NCBI RefSeq assembly: GCF_022965805.1
Contig: NC_133114.1
Span: 2,626,761-2,690,760, forward strand
DNA: 64,000 bases
Source: Primulina eburnea
Taxonomy: Eukaryota > Streptophyta > Magnoliopsida > Lamiales > Gesneriaceae
Direction: 5' to 3'
A model generated the notes under the pieces. It did no database searches. It worked only from the letters and a program-made list of their open reading frames with translations, and had not been told where the DNA came from. The position numbers and the translations under genes were made by a program. The stretch's first letter is position 1. Every line of letters starts with the position of its first letter. Positions 11,409-23,607 of the stretch are shown piece after piece.

Positions 11409-12005
11409 CTATTCTGTTTCCCACGTTGATTCTTCTACACCATGCCTCGACCACTGAACACGTACAAGTGGTATAACTTTATTGCATAAAACTTTATCTT
11501 TACGATCCAAGATACAAACAGGATATTCAGTATACGATAGAGAAGGGTCGAGTTCAACCTCATCAGGCTGAATCACATGAGACGGATCGGGCTCATACTT
11601 ACGCAACATAGAAACATGGAAAACATCGTGGATGCCAGACAATGACTGGGGCAAATCCAAACGATAAGAGCAAGTCCCAATATGCTCAACAATCTCATAG
11701 GGGCCAACGAAACGAGGTGACAACTTACCTCTCATATCAAAACGAACAACGCCTCTAAACGGAGAGATCCTCAGAAATACAAAATCTCCAACTTGAAATT
11801 CTAGAGGTCGACGACTTCTGTTAGCATAACTAGCTTGACGATCTTGGGCAGCTTTCATTCTCTGACGAATCAACTGGACTTTATCATGCATTTCCTGAAC
11901 AATCTCAGGTCCATCCAACTGCTTTTCACCAAATTCATCCCAACAAAGAGGTGATCGACACCGTCTGCCGTACAAAGCTTCAAAACGAGCCATACCAATA
12001 GTCAC
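11409..12005 (-). pseudogene. Gypsy integrase C-terminal part
   Basis: Reads ALYGRRCRSPLCWDE, then the integrase C-terminal region with VGPYEIVEHIG, YRLDLPQ, DVFHVSMLRKY and a chromodomain-like tail ending VQWSRHGVEESTWETE, which is typical of plant gypsy chromoviruses. It is separated from the preceding part by a TAG codon (12006-12008 on the complement) where related elements have a sense codon, so the two ORFs are one broken gene. Confidence 0.85.
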
Positions 12006-12653
12006 CTAGAAACTGTTGTTATATGAAAATTCTACCAGTGGTAAAGCTTCCTGCCAACTATCTTTAAAATCCATGACTACAGCTCGAAGCAGATCCTCGA
12101 GTGTCTGGATTGTGCGTTCTATCTGACCATCTGTCTGAGGATGGTACGCAGTATTCATCGCAAGTCGTGTACCCATTTCTTTTTGGAAACTAGTCCAAAA
12201 ATTTGATATGAATCTAGGGTCACGATCTGAGACTATTGCAACTGGAACTCCATGAAGTCTCACAACATTTTCAATATACAGACGAGCCATCTTCTTGTAC
12301 GAATACGTCCCCTCATATGGAATAAAGTGTGCCGATTTAGATAACCTATCGACAATCATCCAAATGGCATCAAAATGACGAGAAGTACGTGGCAAATGCG
12401 TGACAAAATCCATAGCCACGTGCTCCCAGTTCCACTGAGGAACCTCAAGGCTATGCAGTAATCCTCCCGGTCTCATTCGTTCCGCTTTGACTTGCTGACA
12501 GATCATACAACAAGACACAAACTCAGCCACATCCTTTTTCATATTCTTCCACCAAAACTGAGGCTTCTGGGTGGATACTATATCGAGTACAATGAGCTTC
12601 TTTAAGGATGGCTGTACGCAATTCAGGAATATCTGGGACAACCAATTTACCAT
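12006..12653 (-). pseudogene. Gypsy integrase core domain
   Basis: The true coding part begins at about 12570 with [14 protein letters not shown], then the zinc-finger cysteines [12 protein letters not shown], the first catalytic Asp in AMDFVTHLPR, DRLSKSAHFIP, the second in VSDRDPRFIS and the Glu in DGQIERTIQTLED. All three catalytic residues of the D,D-35-E core remain. Compared with the element at 39004, about nine codons around the zinc-finger histidines are deleted near 12575, which causes the frameshift from the upstream ORF. Confidence 0.85.
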
Positions 12654-15600
12654 TCAACCGAAGAGAATCATCTGAGTGAATTGAGAAACCAGATTGGTGT
12701 CCTTGAGATACTAACTCATAAGATTTCAGAACTCGATCATCAGTTTTCTGAGCTGGCTTTACAATCTGAATCAACTCTGGCTCAACAGAAATCTGAGATA
12801 CACAAACAGCATTACCTTGGATTTGAAAATCCAACCCAGAAGTGCAAATATTCTCTCGTAACTTAGAAACATGAATCGAGGATAAATTAACATCAACAAC
12901 CTTACGACTCAAAGCATAGGCAATGACATTCACTTTTCCCGAATGATACTGGATCTCACAATCATAATCTTTCAAAAGATCCATCCAACGTCTCTGTCTC
13001 ATATCCAGATCTGACTGAGATAACAGATACTTCAAGCTTTTGTGATCAGAATAGATTACAAATTGCTCCCCAAACAAATAATGTCTCCAAATCTTGAGAG
13101 CAAAAATGATAGCAGCTAACTCCAAGTCATGAACAGGATACTTAGACTCATGCGGTTTCAACTGACGAGAACCATAGGCCACAACTCTGCCATGCTGCAT
13201 CAGAACACAACCTAGACCTCGATTAGATGCATCAGTGCAAACCACAAATGCTCCAGAACCACTTGAAATGGTAAGAACTGGTGCAGAATTCAATCTCTTC
13301 TTCAACTCGACAAAACTTGACTCACATTCATCAGACCAAATGAATCTCTGATTTTTCTGAGTCAGTTGAGTGATAGGTCTAGCAATCTTTGAGAAATTTT
13401 CGATAAATCTCCGGTAATAACCAGCTAAACCCATGAAACTACGAATCTCTGGCACATTGGTCGGTCGTGCCCAGTTCAGAACGGCTTCCACTTTACTTGG
13501 ATCGACAGAAATACCATGTTGAGATATGACATGGCCCAGAAACACAACTCTATCTAACCAAAACTCACACTTGGATAGTTTGGCGTACAACTGCTTCTTT
13601 TGAAGAATTCGAAGAACTATCCTCAAGTGTTTGGCATGCTCTTCCTCAGACTTGGAATAAACAAGAATATCATCAATGAATACAATCACAAAATGATCGA
13701 GATATTTACGAAATACTAGATTCATCAAGTCCATAAACGCAGAAGGAGCATTGGTCAAACCAAAAGGCATAACCAAAAATTCAAAGTGTCCGTATCTCGT
13801 GCGAAAAGCTGTTTTCGGCACATCTTCTTGTCTAACTCGCACTTGATGGTACCCAGAACGGAGATCAATCTTAGAGTACACCGAAGTACCTTGCAACTGA
13901 TCAAATAAGTCATCAATCCTAGGGAGTGGATATTTATTCTTTACATGAAACTTATTCAGTTGCCGATAATCAATACACATCCGCATCGGACCATCTTTAT
14001 TCTTGAAAAATAGAATCGGTGCACCCCATGGTGAAGAACTCGGACGAATATAACCTTTACTCAACAAATCCTGTAATTGTTCTTTCAGTTCTTTCAGCTC
14101 AACAGGGGCTAAACGATATGGTGCTCGAGATATGGGTTCAGTTTCTGGCATTAATTTAATACTGAACTCAACTTCTCGTTCTGGTGGAAAACCAGGAATC
14201 TCTTCTGGAAACACATTAGGAAACTCACAGGCTACAGGAATATCAGAAATCTGTCGCTCATTTTGCGATAGATCCACAGCATAAACCAGAAAACCTTCAT
14301 GAGCAGAATCTAACAATCTATTCATCTCAATGGCAGAAACTAGAGGAATCTTGGCTTGAGAACCACGACCATAGAAATTCCATTTAGGAGCAAAGCTAGG
14401 CCTGAAACGAACTATTCCTCGATAACAGTCAACAGTGGCACGATTTGCAGTCAAAACATCCATACCAATGATGCAATCAAAGTCATGCATAGGTAGAACT
14501 ATGAGATTCAGATATAGAACATTTTCATCGTGAAACAAAACCGCATTGAACACCACATTATCAGTGATAATCATTTTTCCCATCGGAGTAGCAACAGATA
14601 GATTGGAATTCACACTAGTGGTGCGAAGATCATGCAAAACAATGAATGCATGAGAAACAAAGGAATGAGATGCTCCAGTATCAAATAACACTCGTGCTAT
14701 AAAACCACATAGAGTACAGTTACCAGTAATGACAGTACCTGGAGCTGCTTGAGCCTCATCCTCAGTCAAGGCAAATACATGAACAGATGACTGATTCTGT
14801 TGACCACCTTGCCCTTTGCTCTGATGCGAAGGGCGACTAGGCTGATGGGAAGACTGGGACGCTGCAGAAATTCTATTACTTTGAGCTCCACTACCTGCCT
14901 TGGCTGATTTCCCCGTCTTACTAGGACATACTCTAGTAAAATAACCCGGCCGAACACAATTATTACAAACCCCTTGAACTCCAATACACTGATTACTGGA
15001 ATGCTTGCCCCGACAGTGATCACAATAAGGTCCACTATAACGATATCCACCACGGTTCCCTGAACTCGAAGAACTAGAACCAGGCTTCTTAAATTGTTTT
15101 CCACGTGGACGAAGAGATGGAGAACCAGATGAACTGAATTGTTGCCTCCCCGACTGATGATGTTGGGTAGGAACTCGATTCCCACTCCTTTTAAGACTAG
15201 CTTCAGCCCTTTTTGTTATTTCCACTGCTTCAAGATAATTCAGTGGCTTACCGGTAGAAACAAAAGGGTGCAGATGATTGTTCAATCCTTCAATAAAAAT
15301 TTCAACAACCGCAACCTGACTTGCAGCAACATGAGGAGCATATCTCACCATAGCATAAAAAGAATCTGCATACTCCGCAACTGACATATCGCCTTCTTTC
15401 ATGTTATGAAACTCAAAAGCCTTAGAACTGTAGAATGATGGAGGACAATAACTCTCCTTAAACTTCAGCTTGAATATATCACATGATGGAATGATCCTCT
15501 GAGCATCTAAGGTCATCAATGTAGTAGACCACCACATTTTGGCACGATCTTTCAATTGATGCACATCTAATCTCAATCGACACTCTGGAGGATACTCAAT

Positions 15601-15714
15601 CAAATCAAACAATTCCTCAATCTCAGAAATCCATAATTCAGCTTTCTCAGCTCCCTCCGAACCACTTAATCGAGGAGGATGCATAGAATGGAAACGCGCA
15701 ACTAACTCATCCAT
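12523..15714 (-). CDS. Gypsy Gag-protease-RT-RNase H polyprotein (broken ends)
   Basis: 1063-codon ORF. Order: retrotransposon Gag domain (about residues 20-175, with WWSTTL and [15 protein letters not shown]), Ser/Arg-rich linker, a CX2C-type zinc knuckle around [14 protein letters not shown] and [15 protein letters not shown], protease with [12 protein letters not shown], reverse transcriptase with [22 protein letters not shown] and [10 protein letters not shown], and RNase H with [13 protein letters not shown] and [10 protein letters not shown]. The likely original ATG is at 15852 on the complement, but codons 16 and 18 from there are TGA, so this ORF opens only at 15714. The last dozen residues are out of frame after the deletion. 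Confidence 0.9.
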   Translation of the reverse strand: MDELVARFHSMHPPRLSGSEGAEKAELWISEIEELFDLIEYPPECRLRLDVHQLKDRAKMWWSTTLMTLDAQRIIPSCDIFKLKFKESYCPPSFYSSKAFEFHNMKEGDMSVAEYADSFYAMVRYAPHVAASQVAVVEIFIEGLNNHLHPFVSTGKPLNYLEAVEITKRAEASLKRSGNRVPTQHHQSGRQQFSSSGSPSLRPRGKQFKKPGSSSSSSGNRGGYRYSGPYCDHCRGKHSSNQCIGVQGVCNNCVRPGYFTRVCPSKTGKSAKAGSGAQSNRISAASQSSHQPSRPSHQSKGQGGQQNQSSVHVFALTEDEAQAAPGTVITGNCTLCGFIARVLFDTGASHSFVSHAFIVLHDLRTTSVNSNLSVATPMGKMIITDNVVFNAVLFHDENVLYLNLIVLPMHDFDCIIGMDVLTANRATVDCYRGIVRFRPSFAPKWNFYGRGSQAKIPLVSAIEMNRLLDSAHEGFLVYAVDLSQNERQISDIPVACEFPNVFPEEIPGFPPEREVEFSIKLMPETEPISRAPYRLAPVELKELKEQLQDLLSKGYIRPSSSPWGAPILFFKNKDGPMRMCIDYRQLNKFHVKNKYPLPRIDDLFDQLQGTSVYSKIDLRSGYHQVRVRQEDVPKTAFRTRYGHFEFLVMPFGLTNAPSAFMDLMNLVFRKYLDHFVIVFIDDILVYSKSEEEHAKHLRIVLRILQKKQLYAKLSKCEFWLDRVVFLGHVISQHGISVDPSKVEAVLNWARPTNVPEIRSFMGLAGYYRRFIENFSKIARPITQLTQKNQRFIWSDECESSFVELKKRLNSAPVLTISSGSGAFVVCTDASNRGLGCVLMQHGRVVAYGSRQLKPHESKYPVHDLELAAIIFALKIWRHYLFGEQFVIYSDHKSLKYLLSQSDLDMRQRRWMDLLKDYDCEIQYHSGKVNVIAYALSRKVVDVNLSSIHVSKLRENICTSGLDFQIQGNAVCVSQISVEPELIQIVKPAQKTDDRVLKSYELVSQGHQSGFSIHSDDSLRLNGKLVVPDIPELRTAILKEAHCTRYSIHPEASVLVEEYEKGCG

Positions 15715-15852
15715 CCTAAGCTGCTCTAATTGATCAGCAGCTTGCTCAACAAAAGTATCATCAACAACACGGACACGAGGTCTACCACGTCCACGACCTC
15801 AACCTCAAGCTAAAGGAATCTCATCAACAGGAATTTCTCCGACTCCCTCCAT
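15715..15852 (-). pseudogene. Gypsy Gag N-terminus with two stops
   Basis: From ATG at 15852-15850 the frame reads MEGVGEIPVDEIPLA, then TGA at 15807-15805, one Gly and TGA at 15801-15799, followed by [10 protein letters not shown] in the same frame as the long ORF. The context (an Arg/Gly repeat) suggests both TGA codons were CGA arginine codons, as expected from CpG deamination; that is inference. Confidence 0.7.
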
Positions 15853-16000
15853 TCTATACGATAAAACACCAAAACAATTAGAATGGAAGTAAACAAAACA
15901 TATAACCACATAAGTATGTTGTCAAGTAGCATACACAGGCGCAACAACCATTTTAGTGTCAAGACTCAAGCGTCCTAGACTCTAGTTCGAGCGTATCCCA

Positions 16001-16018
16001 GTTTACGCTCTGATACCA
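16001..16018 (-). other. Primer binding site of minus-strand gypsy
   Basis: The complement reads TGGTATCAGAGCGTAAAC, the tRNA-iMet primer binding site, two bases inside the 5' LTR end at 16021. Confidence 0.85.
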
Positions 16019-16020
16019 GA

Positions 16021-18296
16021 TGTGAGGCCCATTTACTCTAATGACAATTAATGATCAAACAATAATGGTTCGATTTAGATTTGCAGCAGAAATGGTTTAA
16101 AATAATTTAAAATGGACCTCAGGGCCTAGAAAAAGTTTCGACATGACCTCCCCGTAAATAGAACATCCCGAAAAACTCAAGCATCAGAAAATAATAAAAT
16201 GACTCAAAACTGATGCTGCGATAAACATATACAGTCACATGCAAGTACCGGCCAGACACACATCAACAATTCTCAAACATCAATTCAACTAAGCCGGCAA
16301 GGCTTTAAAATATACTAAAACCAATCCAAACTAAATAATAACATGTCAAACACCCAAACAGATACTCGGGGCATCTCCCCGGCAAATAAAATACGACACA
16401 GAACTGACACAACTCCAAGACAACCAAAAAGACTAGCTGGGAGACTCCAACGAACTAAAACCAAGCAATCCAACCTCAATCCCGAGCTCCACTGGCGGAA
16501 CCTCGGCCTGATGCTGCAAAACGACTCGGGAGATCTACCATGGTGCCCAATAGCAACCACAGCAGCCCCCCCAGAAAACAACTGAGGTTAGGATTCTGGT
16601 ATTAAACAGTCCAACAATAACATAAATCATGCATAATCATATAATGAAATGTGATATGCAATGCATGAAAGGCTCGACGAATAACCGGGATAACAGGAGC
16701 CAACAAACGGTATGATAACAACTGGAATAATGCTCGAGCAACAACACAGGGGAGCTACATCATCATGCAGCTAAACCGCTCTGCCAAGTATGCGAGGTAT
16801 GCTAAGCTGTGATGAATAACACCCCTGACTCGGCCTCCATACAGCTGATACGCTATAACAGGATGGCACAACAGAACGAACTAGATGACACAATCCCAGC
16901 GCTCACCTCAAAAGGCTGAACTAACAACGGAATTGTTCAATCACATCTACGGTCTCATGTGTATAGGCCTATCAGCTTCACTATGATCCCGAGATAAACA
17001 ACAGTGCCAGATAACAACGGATATCAACAATGAGCTAACAAGAATGATAGGGCTCAACATGAATGTCATAAATGTATGCCCGATGCTAAATGCCAATAAT
17101 ATGTCATAATAATAAACATAGATCACAACAACGGCATTTAACAATTTACACCAGTCATAAACATGATCCATGTAACACAGAATGACAATTACACATAATT
17201 TATGTTTTACCGTCATATGTTACCGAACTGTAACATACCTGTATCACGAAAACGATCTTCAAGAATGATCAACTAAACTCCCTCAGCCTAGAATTACAAA
17301 ATAAGCCGAATAATTCCCCAACTCATCATTATTTACATTCCAACCATTATCAACTCGATAATACTTAGATTAATTCCAACGATATCAACCATACTGTAAT
17401 ATCTTTCAATATCATACAAAACGATTCGACATAATTAATAGGCTCGCCGAATTATACCTCGAAGATTTCCAATGACCGAACCTACAACAATTATCCAATA
17501 AATACTTCAATAGAACGCTATTTGAACGACGAAAACAATTTAAATCAAAATGGCTAAAAACCCAACCCGGGCAGCCTATATATATCAAATAAACGCTGGA
17601 ATTAGCAAAAATTTACCAAGATCGGAGTTTAACTACTCGCTATCGGTTTTCAAGGTGATGCTCGTCGGAGATGACGCCGGAAAACACTATTCACGACCAA
17701 AAACCGAACTAAAAACCAGCTGAAAACGCAGGAACAGCAAGTAAGAGTTAAGCTTCAAATCCTTGCTCAATATACTCCAAAGAACCAAGAAAAACCAAGC
17801 AATAGCTCACCTAAAATCGAACAAGAAACTCGAACAGGAGCAGCCACGATACTGGGTTCGATTGGGGCTGAAACGAGCATCAAAAGTAGCGATTCATGGT
17901 TCAAAATGAAGCTATTGAAATAAGGAAGAAAACCCCTCAAACCGTTCGAGATTTCGACGCCGGACGGGAAAGTTATGGCTTCTCCAATATGAAGGTGTTG
18001 AAAGTGACGAAAATGGAGATGGATTACGGGAATGGTTTGGGAAATTGGCTTCTTCTATTTAGTTACTAAAAAAAATAATAACACATGCCCAATAATCTCC
18101 GTTTGTATTTATTTTGTTCTCGTGTGTTATTTAAATTCTATATGTATTTTATATCGTTAAATTCTCCGATATTCTAAAATACATATTTTTAACACACTTC
18201 TTGAATTTATTTGGCAAAAATAATTATTTTAATTTACAACTCAATAATTATTCTAATTATGCCAAATTACCGGATAATTAATTACAGGGCCTTACA
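16021..18296 (-). repeat. 5' LTR of minus-strand gypsy element
   Basis: 2276 bp, TGTGAGGCCC to GGGCCTTACA. Homologous to the LTR at 8943-11280 with scattered substitutions and a deletion near 18050 that removes the segment seen at about 10995-11045 in the other copy. Confidence 0.9.
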
Positions 18297-18301
18297 AGTT
18301 C

Positions 18302-18850
18302 TTTACTCAAATAGCAGATCATTTCGCTGCAAATAAAAAGGTCGAGACAAATACTATTTTGACTAAACTTGTCTCAATGCGGTACAAAGAAAAAGAGAAC
18401 ATAATGACATACATAATGGAAATGTCAAATCTTGTCACTCGACTAAAAGCATTCAAGTTGGAATTGTCGGAAGATATAGTCGTGTATTTAGTCTTGATCT
18501 ATTTGCCTGCGCAATTTAATCAATTCAAAATAAGTTATAATACTCAAAAGTAAAAGTGGACTTTGAATGAGCTTACAGCACAGTGCGTTCAGGAGGAAGA
18601 GAGATTGAAACAAGATGTGATTGAAAGTGCTCACTTGGCATCTAACTATCAAGATAATTGCACCAATAAGAAAAAGAAATGGTGCAATAAGGAAGGAAGC
18701 TCATGACTTCACAGCATATGGAGCAACAGAAACAAGATAAAGTGATCACTTGTTTCTTTTGCAAAAGGACTGATGGGCATGTGAAGAAAGATTGTCCCAA
18801 ATACGCCAATTGACATGCAAAGAAAGGGTTGCCTAAACAATCGATTGCCA
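18302..18850 (+). pseudogene. Copia-X gag, C-terminal part with zinc knuckle
   Basis: Continues the Gag frame interrupted at 8942: FFTQIADHFAANKK, then the UBN2-type sequence with MRYKEKENIMTYIMEMSNL. An in-frame TAA at 18551-18553 breaks it just before KWTLNELTAQCVQEEERLK. A zinc knuckle CX2CX4HX4C (CFFCKRTDGHVKKDC) follows at about 18752-18796. The order Gag then knuckle is that of copia nucleocapsid proteins. Confidence 0.75.
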
Positions 18851-19489
18851 ACTAATGGTGAAAGAAACATCTTATGGAAAATGGCAATAAGACAGTTGGT
18901 GTTTTTTTAAAAAGATTTATTTAGGAACTATTTTTTTATTTTTATTTTTTGGTATTTAAATTTGGAAAACACTTTTGTTGCACTGTTTTTTTTAGACGAA
19001 ATTTAATTTTAGTTTCATGTTTGGACAAATCAAGTTTTTTCTTTATCCACGTGACAATGAAACTTTTCAATTTTTCAAAATTCAAATATGTTTGGTATGA
19101 GTTCCTTGATTGATAATTTTGATAAATTGAACATCAATATTTTAATTGATATCGATATTATGCATATATGAAATTAAATGCAAATTGATTTCGTATGTTG
19201 ACTTTAGTGGGAATGTGTAAGTTGGTAAGTCAACATTGAGAAGAATATATGAATGTTTATGTCCACATATATCGTAGTATAAATTTTATCATGTGTTAAT
19301 CGCATTCCGATTTATATAGAACACCAATTAGATATTGTGTACATCATTGGAATGATGGGCAGATATTTAAGAAACCCGACATTGGATCATTAATCGGGTT
19401 ATGCAGTATATAAAGTGAACTAAGGATTTCATTCTCATATATCGGAGATCTAACATTTTGAAATAGTTAGATATTTGGATTCCGAATAA
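18851..19489 (+). other. Decayed copia-X interior, no gene
   Basis: AT-rich, many homopolymer runs and no ORF. Protease, integrase and most of reverse transcriptase expected here are gone, so a large internal deletion has taken place. A short stretch at about 19370-19520 resembles decayed RT/RNase H coding sequence. Confidence 0.45.
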
Positions 19490-19780
19490 AGTTATGGAGT
19501 TTTATCACCGGCAATGATCATTGGTCTAAGAAACCATTGATGATCAATTGTGATAATAAAGCCGCTATATTATATTTAAAGAACAACTGGAACTTGTCAA
19601 AGCCAAAATATATTGACATGGAGTTTCTAGTTGTAAGAAAATAATTCAGAGTGGTTGTATGTCAATTGAGCATGTTATTGCAAACGCTGTAATTCCTGAT
19701 TCGTTTGTCATGGGTTGGCCACCCAAGATGTTTATGGGCATGTGACACGCATTGATGTTGTCCATATAGATGATATGTCT
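19490..19780 (+). pseudogene. Copia-X RNase H C-terminal remnant
   Basis: Short frames read CDNKAAILYLKNN and KPKYIDMEFLVVR, followed by MSIEHVIANAVIPDSF in a shifted frame. These are the ends of a copia RNase H (CDN..AI..., K.IDI..H.VR...). Several frameshifts separate them. This is the last part of pol before the 3' LTR. Confidence 0.65.
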
Positions 19781-20216
19781 GTACAGTGGGAGTTTGTATT
19801 CGGTTTGAGCATTGACTCATTTAACATGATTTAAGTTTTTGTACAGACTAAGGTTTATTTGAATTACTCTGAAATAAAGTTATGACTTTCATTGTGGTTT
19901 AGCATTTGGTTGAAAGTCAGTTATTGGACTCTTTGAGTCATTAGGAGGACCAGTTGGAAATACAGATTTTATTCTTAGATCACATTTATGTATTTCCATG
20001 CTACACATCCATACTTGATCTATGTTATTGATTATGCTAATATCGTGACCATTGATGAGTCTAGTGATTTTAAATGTAGCGATGACTGCTTTGGTTCAAT
20101 ATTGGTATAATTGATAGACCAGATTGTTAAGGAATATTTTGGTTTAGATAGCAAGAGCTCAATCCAGTATTTGCATGTACAATATACAGATAACTTATGT
20201 GGCCCAAGTGATAGAT
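19781..20216 (+). other. Copia-X 3' untranslated region and polypurine tract
   Basis: Non-coding stretch between pol remnant and the 3' LTR. The end CAAGTGATAGA just before the LTR corresponds to the CAAGTGGGAGA-type polypurine tract of this copia group, decayed by substitutions. Confidence 0.5.
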
Positions 20217-23200
20217 TGTTGGAATTATTTTGTAGGCTCACATAATTTAATTGATTGTACATGGACAAACTATCTAATAAAGGACCCAATAAAGTGATCT
20301 AATTAATTATGAGTTTCCAAAGTATTAAATAAATTAATATGGTCCACCTTATGTGTAGAAACTCAGTCCAATTAAGTCTTTTATGATGGGTCGAAGACAG
20401 CTAAGGTTATGGTCACCGAGACACAGAGAATAATACATAATATATACAGTGCACATATTCTATATCTTTCTCCTTCTCTCATCTAAGGCAAGAATAAAGT
20501 GTTCGATTCACTTATGTCTTAGAAGATCCATAATTCTGACGCTAGATCAATCGGTAGATTCTGGTACATGTTTACTGTTTTTTATATTTTCAGATAATTC
20601 TACATAAATTCCTGGCATGTTATGATATATGGATGAAATGTCCCTTACTTTTAACTTTAAAATACTACTAATTTTTTTTTCTTTTATAAACATTTTCCTC
20701 TAACTTCAAAACCATCTAACATAAAAACTAATATTTAAAAACCTTACATGCATAAAAATCCATAAATCGTCAACTACAAAGTCGTACGTCAATTTTAAAG
20801 AAAACTCAACATTAAAACTTCAAAACCATAGCATAAACTCTTTACTAGCATAATTCTCAAAACTTTAATTTAAAAACTTTAAACTTAAGTCTATTAGTGT
20901 GGAAAAATAAAAGTCCATCGGGAGAGTACTATCGGACCCGATTCACTCAAGCGTCAGCGCCTCCCTTAAAATCATCCTCACCTGCAACCATTCAAGCCTA
21001 GCGAGTCTAATGATTCAGCACGCCCTAACCATATGTAGAAAATAATACATATACATGAACATGCATTTAAAAATCATATGATTATTTAAAATAAATTGGC
21101 ATAAAACTTGTAAGCGTAAATAAATCAAAATCATTAAATCATAAAGCATTTCGTCATCGTATATCATTTTGAGTGAAGTTTGATTCTTGAAAGCGACTAT
21201 CATTTATCCTTTATCATTCATGCTCTGGTCGACTGATCAGTCTATATACAACAAGTACCTGGGGGCGTCTGCGTCAGCAACTCTCGTCACTGGGTCGTGG
21301 CCAAATATAGAAATACGATCGTTGGGCTCGCTCTGGGACCTTCTCCCGTAAACGAAATCCTTCTGAGGCCTTTTTCCTCACGATATTCTCACTTTTATCC
21401 TCTATATCACAGTCAATTCACATCCTTCAAAATATTTTTCTCTTTCCTTTTATTTATAAAATATTGTGTCATTCAAAAATCGTAAAAATTGCATTTCGTG
21501 AAAATCGTGCACTCTTTGCGTATATCATAAAAATATCATATTTTCATTATAAACATTTTAAAATATCATTTAGCATATATTATGATTCTTCGGGACACTG
21601 CCAGACCTCTCGAACTACCTGGGACGTAAAATGATCATTTTACCCCTGGATCCCAACTTCCCGATTTTGACTTTTTCTTACTTTTCTTGACTCGAGCCTA
21701 TCCCGAACAATCATATAAGCTTAAATTTAACTTCTAATATTTTTTTAATTGTAAACCCGAGCCTTTCGATTTAATAACTTAATAGCTAAACCGTGAAGCA
21801 TTTCGAACCCAAATTAATTCAAAACTTAATATTTTCTTCCCAAATTTTAAACATAAACTTTTCATCCCTAAAATACCCCGTGAACCACGATTCGACCCCC
21901 GTAGACCACAGTTTGAGTCCCTTACTTCTCCCTAGCCATATTCGAACCCTAAACCTGCCCCTCGCCCTAAGCCATGTGCCCCTCTCCTCTATTCCCCAAG
22001 GTCACGGCTCACTCATCCATCGAGCCACCCTCGTCTAGGCCCTATCCAAGCCTGCACCAAACCCCTAACCACCCTCGTAGGACCCTGCAAGACAGTCCTT
22101 GACAGCCTTAGCAATGTCGTGCGGCCCCTCCGCCTGCAACCGAGCCGCACTCATCCTAGCTTTTATTTCAAGGCTCGCGGTCGCCTCCTACCATCGTGCC
22201 ACTCATCCAGCCACCCTAGGACTCCTTCTGTAGAACCCGTAAATCAGTCTACGTATAAGTCATGCATAATTCTAGATTTTTAAATTTTATTTAACTTCAT
22301 TGCATGATTATTTTAAATGCATTTCTTTGAAGTTAATTATTTTATTAGTTCAGTTCAGTAGTTGATTTTTTTAGCATTTCAGTTATTTCAGTGAGGCCGG
22401 ACTGGAGATGGAGTATTGAGATAAGTTAATAAAAACTTATTTAAGAAGTGGTAATTTAGCATGTTATTTCATTAAATTATGTTTTTAATTATTTTATGTA
22501 ATTTATGCATAATTAATGCATGATGGAATTTAGTTCATGAAATTTTAAAAGTTCGTGCATTAAGATTTTTAAGTTGCGTTTCATGTTCGGACGAGGATTG
22601 GAGACCGGAGAATTTTCAGAAAAATTATTTTATTACATGAGTTATTTTTATAAATTAAGGTAAAGCATTTTTAAGTTTATTTTACAAAAATGGGAATTTT
22701 TGGGTATTTTTACCCGTAAGATTTTATTTTTAATCGGTACTCAAATTTTATCGAATCGGGGGACTTTTTAAGGGTTCGACTAATCATTTCAAAATCTTTT
22801 CAACTCGGAATATTTTTCGTTAGTGAGTTTGAGCTTAATGAACTTACTTTTGAGTTTATAGGGATTAATTATTTTTTTAATCTTTTAATTAAACAATTTA
22901 AGCTCATAAATTAATTTGTTATCTACTTAATTAATCCTTAAATACCATTTACCCTACACCTAATGATCCCAAGTAGACGACACTCCCCTCAGCATCAAAC
23001 ACACCCTCATTTTCATATTAAAGATTGAGGCCCCATTGGTTTCCTCTCCATCTTGAAAGAAATAGTCCGGCTCGTGTGTTTTTCTATCATTAAAGATCAT
23101 CACATGGCATGCCTTACACCATTATTTGTGCATCAGCCGTCTCCCACCTCCCTCAAACATCCTCTCTCAGTTTCTGAACCCAGCAGCCGAAAGCTTTGGT

Positions 23201-23310
23201 TGTTGGTTTGTTTTTTTTTAAAGTAAACTTCACCCGGGCCTCCTTTCTTTGCATCGTTTGGTTCTCCCATCATCAGGCACGCTTGTAACACCCTTTCTGC
23301 ATCATTCACG

Positions 23311-23590
23311 TGTTGAATAAACATTAAATGTTATTTTTGTGGGTAGTTGGAAAATAAAAGGTCAAGAGATATTTTGTAGATGAAAGGCCAAGGGGTGATA
23401 CATGAGATAGTGGTCTTTTAATAGGATTTAGTGGTTCTTGGTTATTCCTAGGCAGAGTAGTATCTATATAAAGGTCTTGTTATTTTACGTTTGGAGATGA
23501 GCAATTAAGTGGAATATATATATTAAAAGTTAAAAGAATATTGAGCTCCTATCTCTCTCCTCTCCACCAAAATAGCTTACAAATAATACA
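23311..23590 (+). repeat. 5' LTR of copia element
   Basis: 280 bp, TGTTGAATAAAC to CAAATAATACA. Contains the TATA box at 23465-23473. Differs from the 3' LTR at three positions seen by eye. Confidence 0.93.
23465..23473 (+). promoter_or_regulatory. TATA box of copia LTR
   Basis: TATATAAAG in the LTR about 125 bp before its end; an identical copy lies in the 3' LTR at 27846-27854. Transcription would start about 30 bp downstream. Confidence 0.6.
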
Positions 23591-23592
23591 AA

Positions 23593-23604
23593 TTGGTATC
23601 AGAG
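23593..23604 (+). other. Primer binding site of copia element
   Basis: TTGGTATCAGAGCC begins two bases after the 5' LTR; it matches the initiator methionine tRNA 3' end. The gag ATG follows almost at once (23608). Confidence 0.85.
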
Positions 23605-23607
23605 CCG

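Larger units (their letters stand above)
8943..18296 (-). mobile_element. Complete Ty3/gypsy element, 9354 bp
   Basis: Two LTRs beginning TGTGAGGCCC and ending CCTTACA bound a minus-strand gag-pol. The target-site duplication agttc is perfect (8938-8942 and 18297-18301). Primer binding site and polypurine tract are present for the minus orientation. Enzyme order protease, RT, RNase H, integrase marks Ty3/gypsy. The LTRs differ at many positions and by a ~43-bp indel, so it is clearly older than the element at 36724. It is inactive: two stops in gag, a deletion frameshift and a stop in integrase. Confidence 0.93.

Noticed and set aside
16343..16585. ORFs around 9237-9482 and 16315-16585 on both strands
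   Set aside because: Both are in the two LTRs of the same gypsy element; presence twice reflects LTR duplication, not gene conservation.
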